A stretch of 64,000 nt of DNA, from assembly GCF_000013365.1 (NCBI RefSeq), contig NC_007778.1, forward strand, positions 4,650,001 to 4,714,000, in the 5' to 3' direction. Below, in pieces: positions 63,578-64,000 of this stretch (positions within the stretch are counted from its first letter, which is position 1; every line of letters starts with the position of its first letter). This stretch comes from Rhodopseudomonas palustris HaA2. Lineage in GTDB: Bacteria; Pseudomonadota; Alphaproteobacteria; Rhizobiales; Xanthobacteraceae. The position numbers and the translations under genes were made by a program. Under the pieces are notes generated by a model, which saw only the letters and a program-made list of their open reading frames with translations, was not told the origin of the DNA and made no database searches.

Positions 63578-64000
63578 ATGCCCGACTTCAACTCCTTGAT
63601 CCAAAAATATCTCTCAGGCATCGACGCGTCAAAGGCTGGCGAACGGGCAATCGCCTATGAGCAGGTTCGCTCGGCGTTGGACGCAGCGTTCAAGGACGAC
63701 CCCGGACACCCGGATCATCTCGGCTATCTGTACGACCTCGATCAAGCCATTGCTGCCGCGGAGGCGCGATATCGGACGCACCGCACGAAACTCGACGACC
63801 TTCTCGACCCGGTCCGCCAACTCTCGACGAGAGCGAAGCTGAAATTCGGAGCGATCGCCGGCATAATATCGTTGGCTTCCGATTTCATCAAACCCATCAT
63901 CGAGCTCACGCTGCCCATTCTCCTCGGCTCCGCCGTGGCAGGGTTGGTCCTCTTCGCCGGCTCGCGACTCTTTCAAGGCTCGCGCGCCCTGCTGCAGAGC
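63578..64000 (+). CDS. Membrane protein of unknown function, 3' end beyond window
   Basis: The 141 visible codons begin MPDFNSLIQKYLSGIDASKA. A soluble helical N-terminal part of about 90 residues is followed by a basic stretch (STRAKLKF) and hydrophobic segments (LTLPILLGSAVAGLVLFAG). No ribosome site stands out strongly. The reading frame is intact to the edge. No family is recognised. Confidence 0.6.
   Translation, partial: MPDFNSLIQKYLSGIDASKAGERAIAYEQVRSALDAAFKDDPGHPDHLGYLYDLDQAIAAAEARYRTHRTKLDDLLDPVRQLSTRAKLKFGAIAGIISLASDFIKPIIELTLPILLGSAVAGLVLFAGSRLFQGSRALLQS

Noticed and set aside
1-64000. CRISPR arrays, rRNA genes, prophage
   Set aside because: No regularly spaced direct repeats, rRNA sequence or phage structural genes were seen.

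Overview
The window is GC-rich chromosomal DNA from an alphaproteobacterium of the Rhodopseudomonas/Bradyrhizobium group. The gene content (dnaG-rpoD pair, PmtA-type methyltransferase, split phn operons, HWE kinase, DUF2189 protein) and the intergenic palindromic repeats support this; the species is inferred and was not tested. Genes are dense, many stop and start codons overlap, and most of the ends are supported by ribosome binding sites.

Layout. (1) 1-2.8 kb: a thiolase/lipid-transfer gene (cut by the window edge) diverges from a TetR regulator and an acyl-CoA ligase around a palindromic operator. (2) 2.8-17.2 kb: a complete phosphonate (C-P lyase) locus. A minus-strand operon holds a hexapeptide transferase, one PhnM and a 2H-phosphoesterase (DUF1045). 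A plus-strand operon holds phnCDE1E2. phnF diverges from phnGHIJKLMN plus a PPOX flavoprotein, over a perfect inverted repeat. No phnP is present. (3) 17.4-21 kb: acyl-CoA dehydrogenase, PIG-L deacetylase, NodS-like methyltransferase and an opposing glycosyltransferase, which look like a small glycolipid or modified-sugar pathway. (4) 21.2-23.7 kb: an acyl-CoA dehydrogenase and a branched-chain-type ABC binding protein. (5) 23.8-34.9 kb: a phosphorelay-linked polysaccharide locus. Hybrid kinase, REC-HPt regulator and a TIM-barrel glycoside hydrolase lie on the plus strand. On the minus strand HPt, a BcsB-like protein, a BcsA-like synthase with an N-terminal MshEN-like domain and no PilZ, a membrane protein, a REC/degenerate-GGDEF protein and an outer-membrane protein form a likely operon. 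(6) 34.9-35.9 kb: AT-rich DNA, a decayed transposase and tRNA-CAT. (7) 36-49.1 kb: housekeeping and motility genes (pmtA, mnmA, fliK, flgD, a lytic transglycosylase, a PfpI-like protein, a cupin, a KAS III enzyme, a diguanylate cyclase and an HWE kinase). (8) 50-51.6 kb: a low-GC island with a class III nucleotide cyclase-Nudix fusion and a separate Nudix hydrolase. (9) 51.6-53.5 kb: dense repeats and a HicB-HicA pair. (10) 53.6-64 kb: rpoD and dnaG, a zinc-ribbon protein, a gamma-glutamylcyclotransferase-like / transglutaminase / N-formylglutamate amidohydrolase group, a LysE exporter, a DUF2189 protein and a truncated membrane protein.

The two regions most likely to hold undescribed biology are the cyclase-Nudix/Nudix island (49998-51594) and the phosphorelay-coupled synthase locus (23771-34897).
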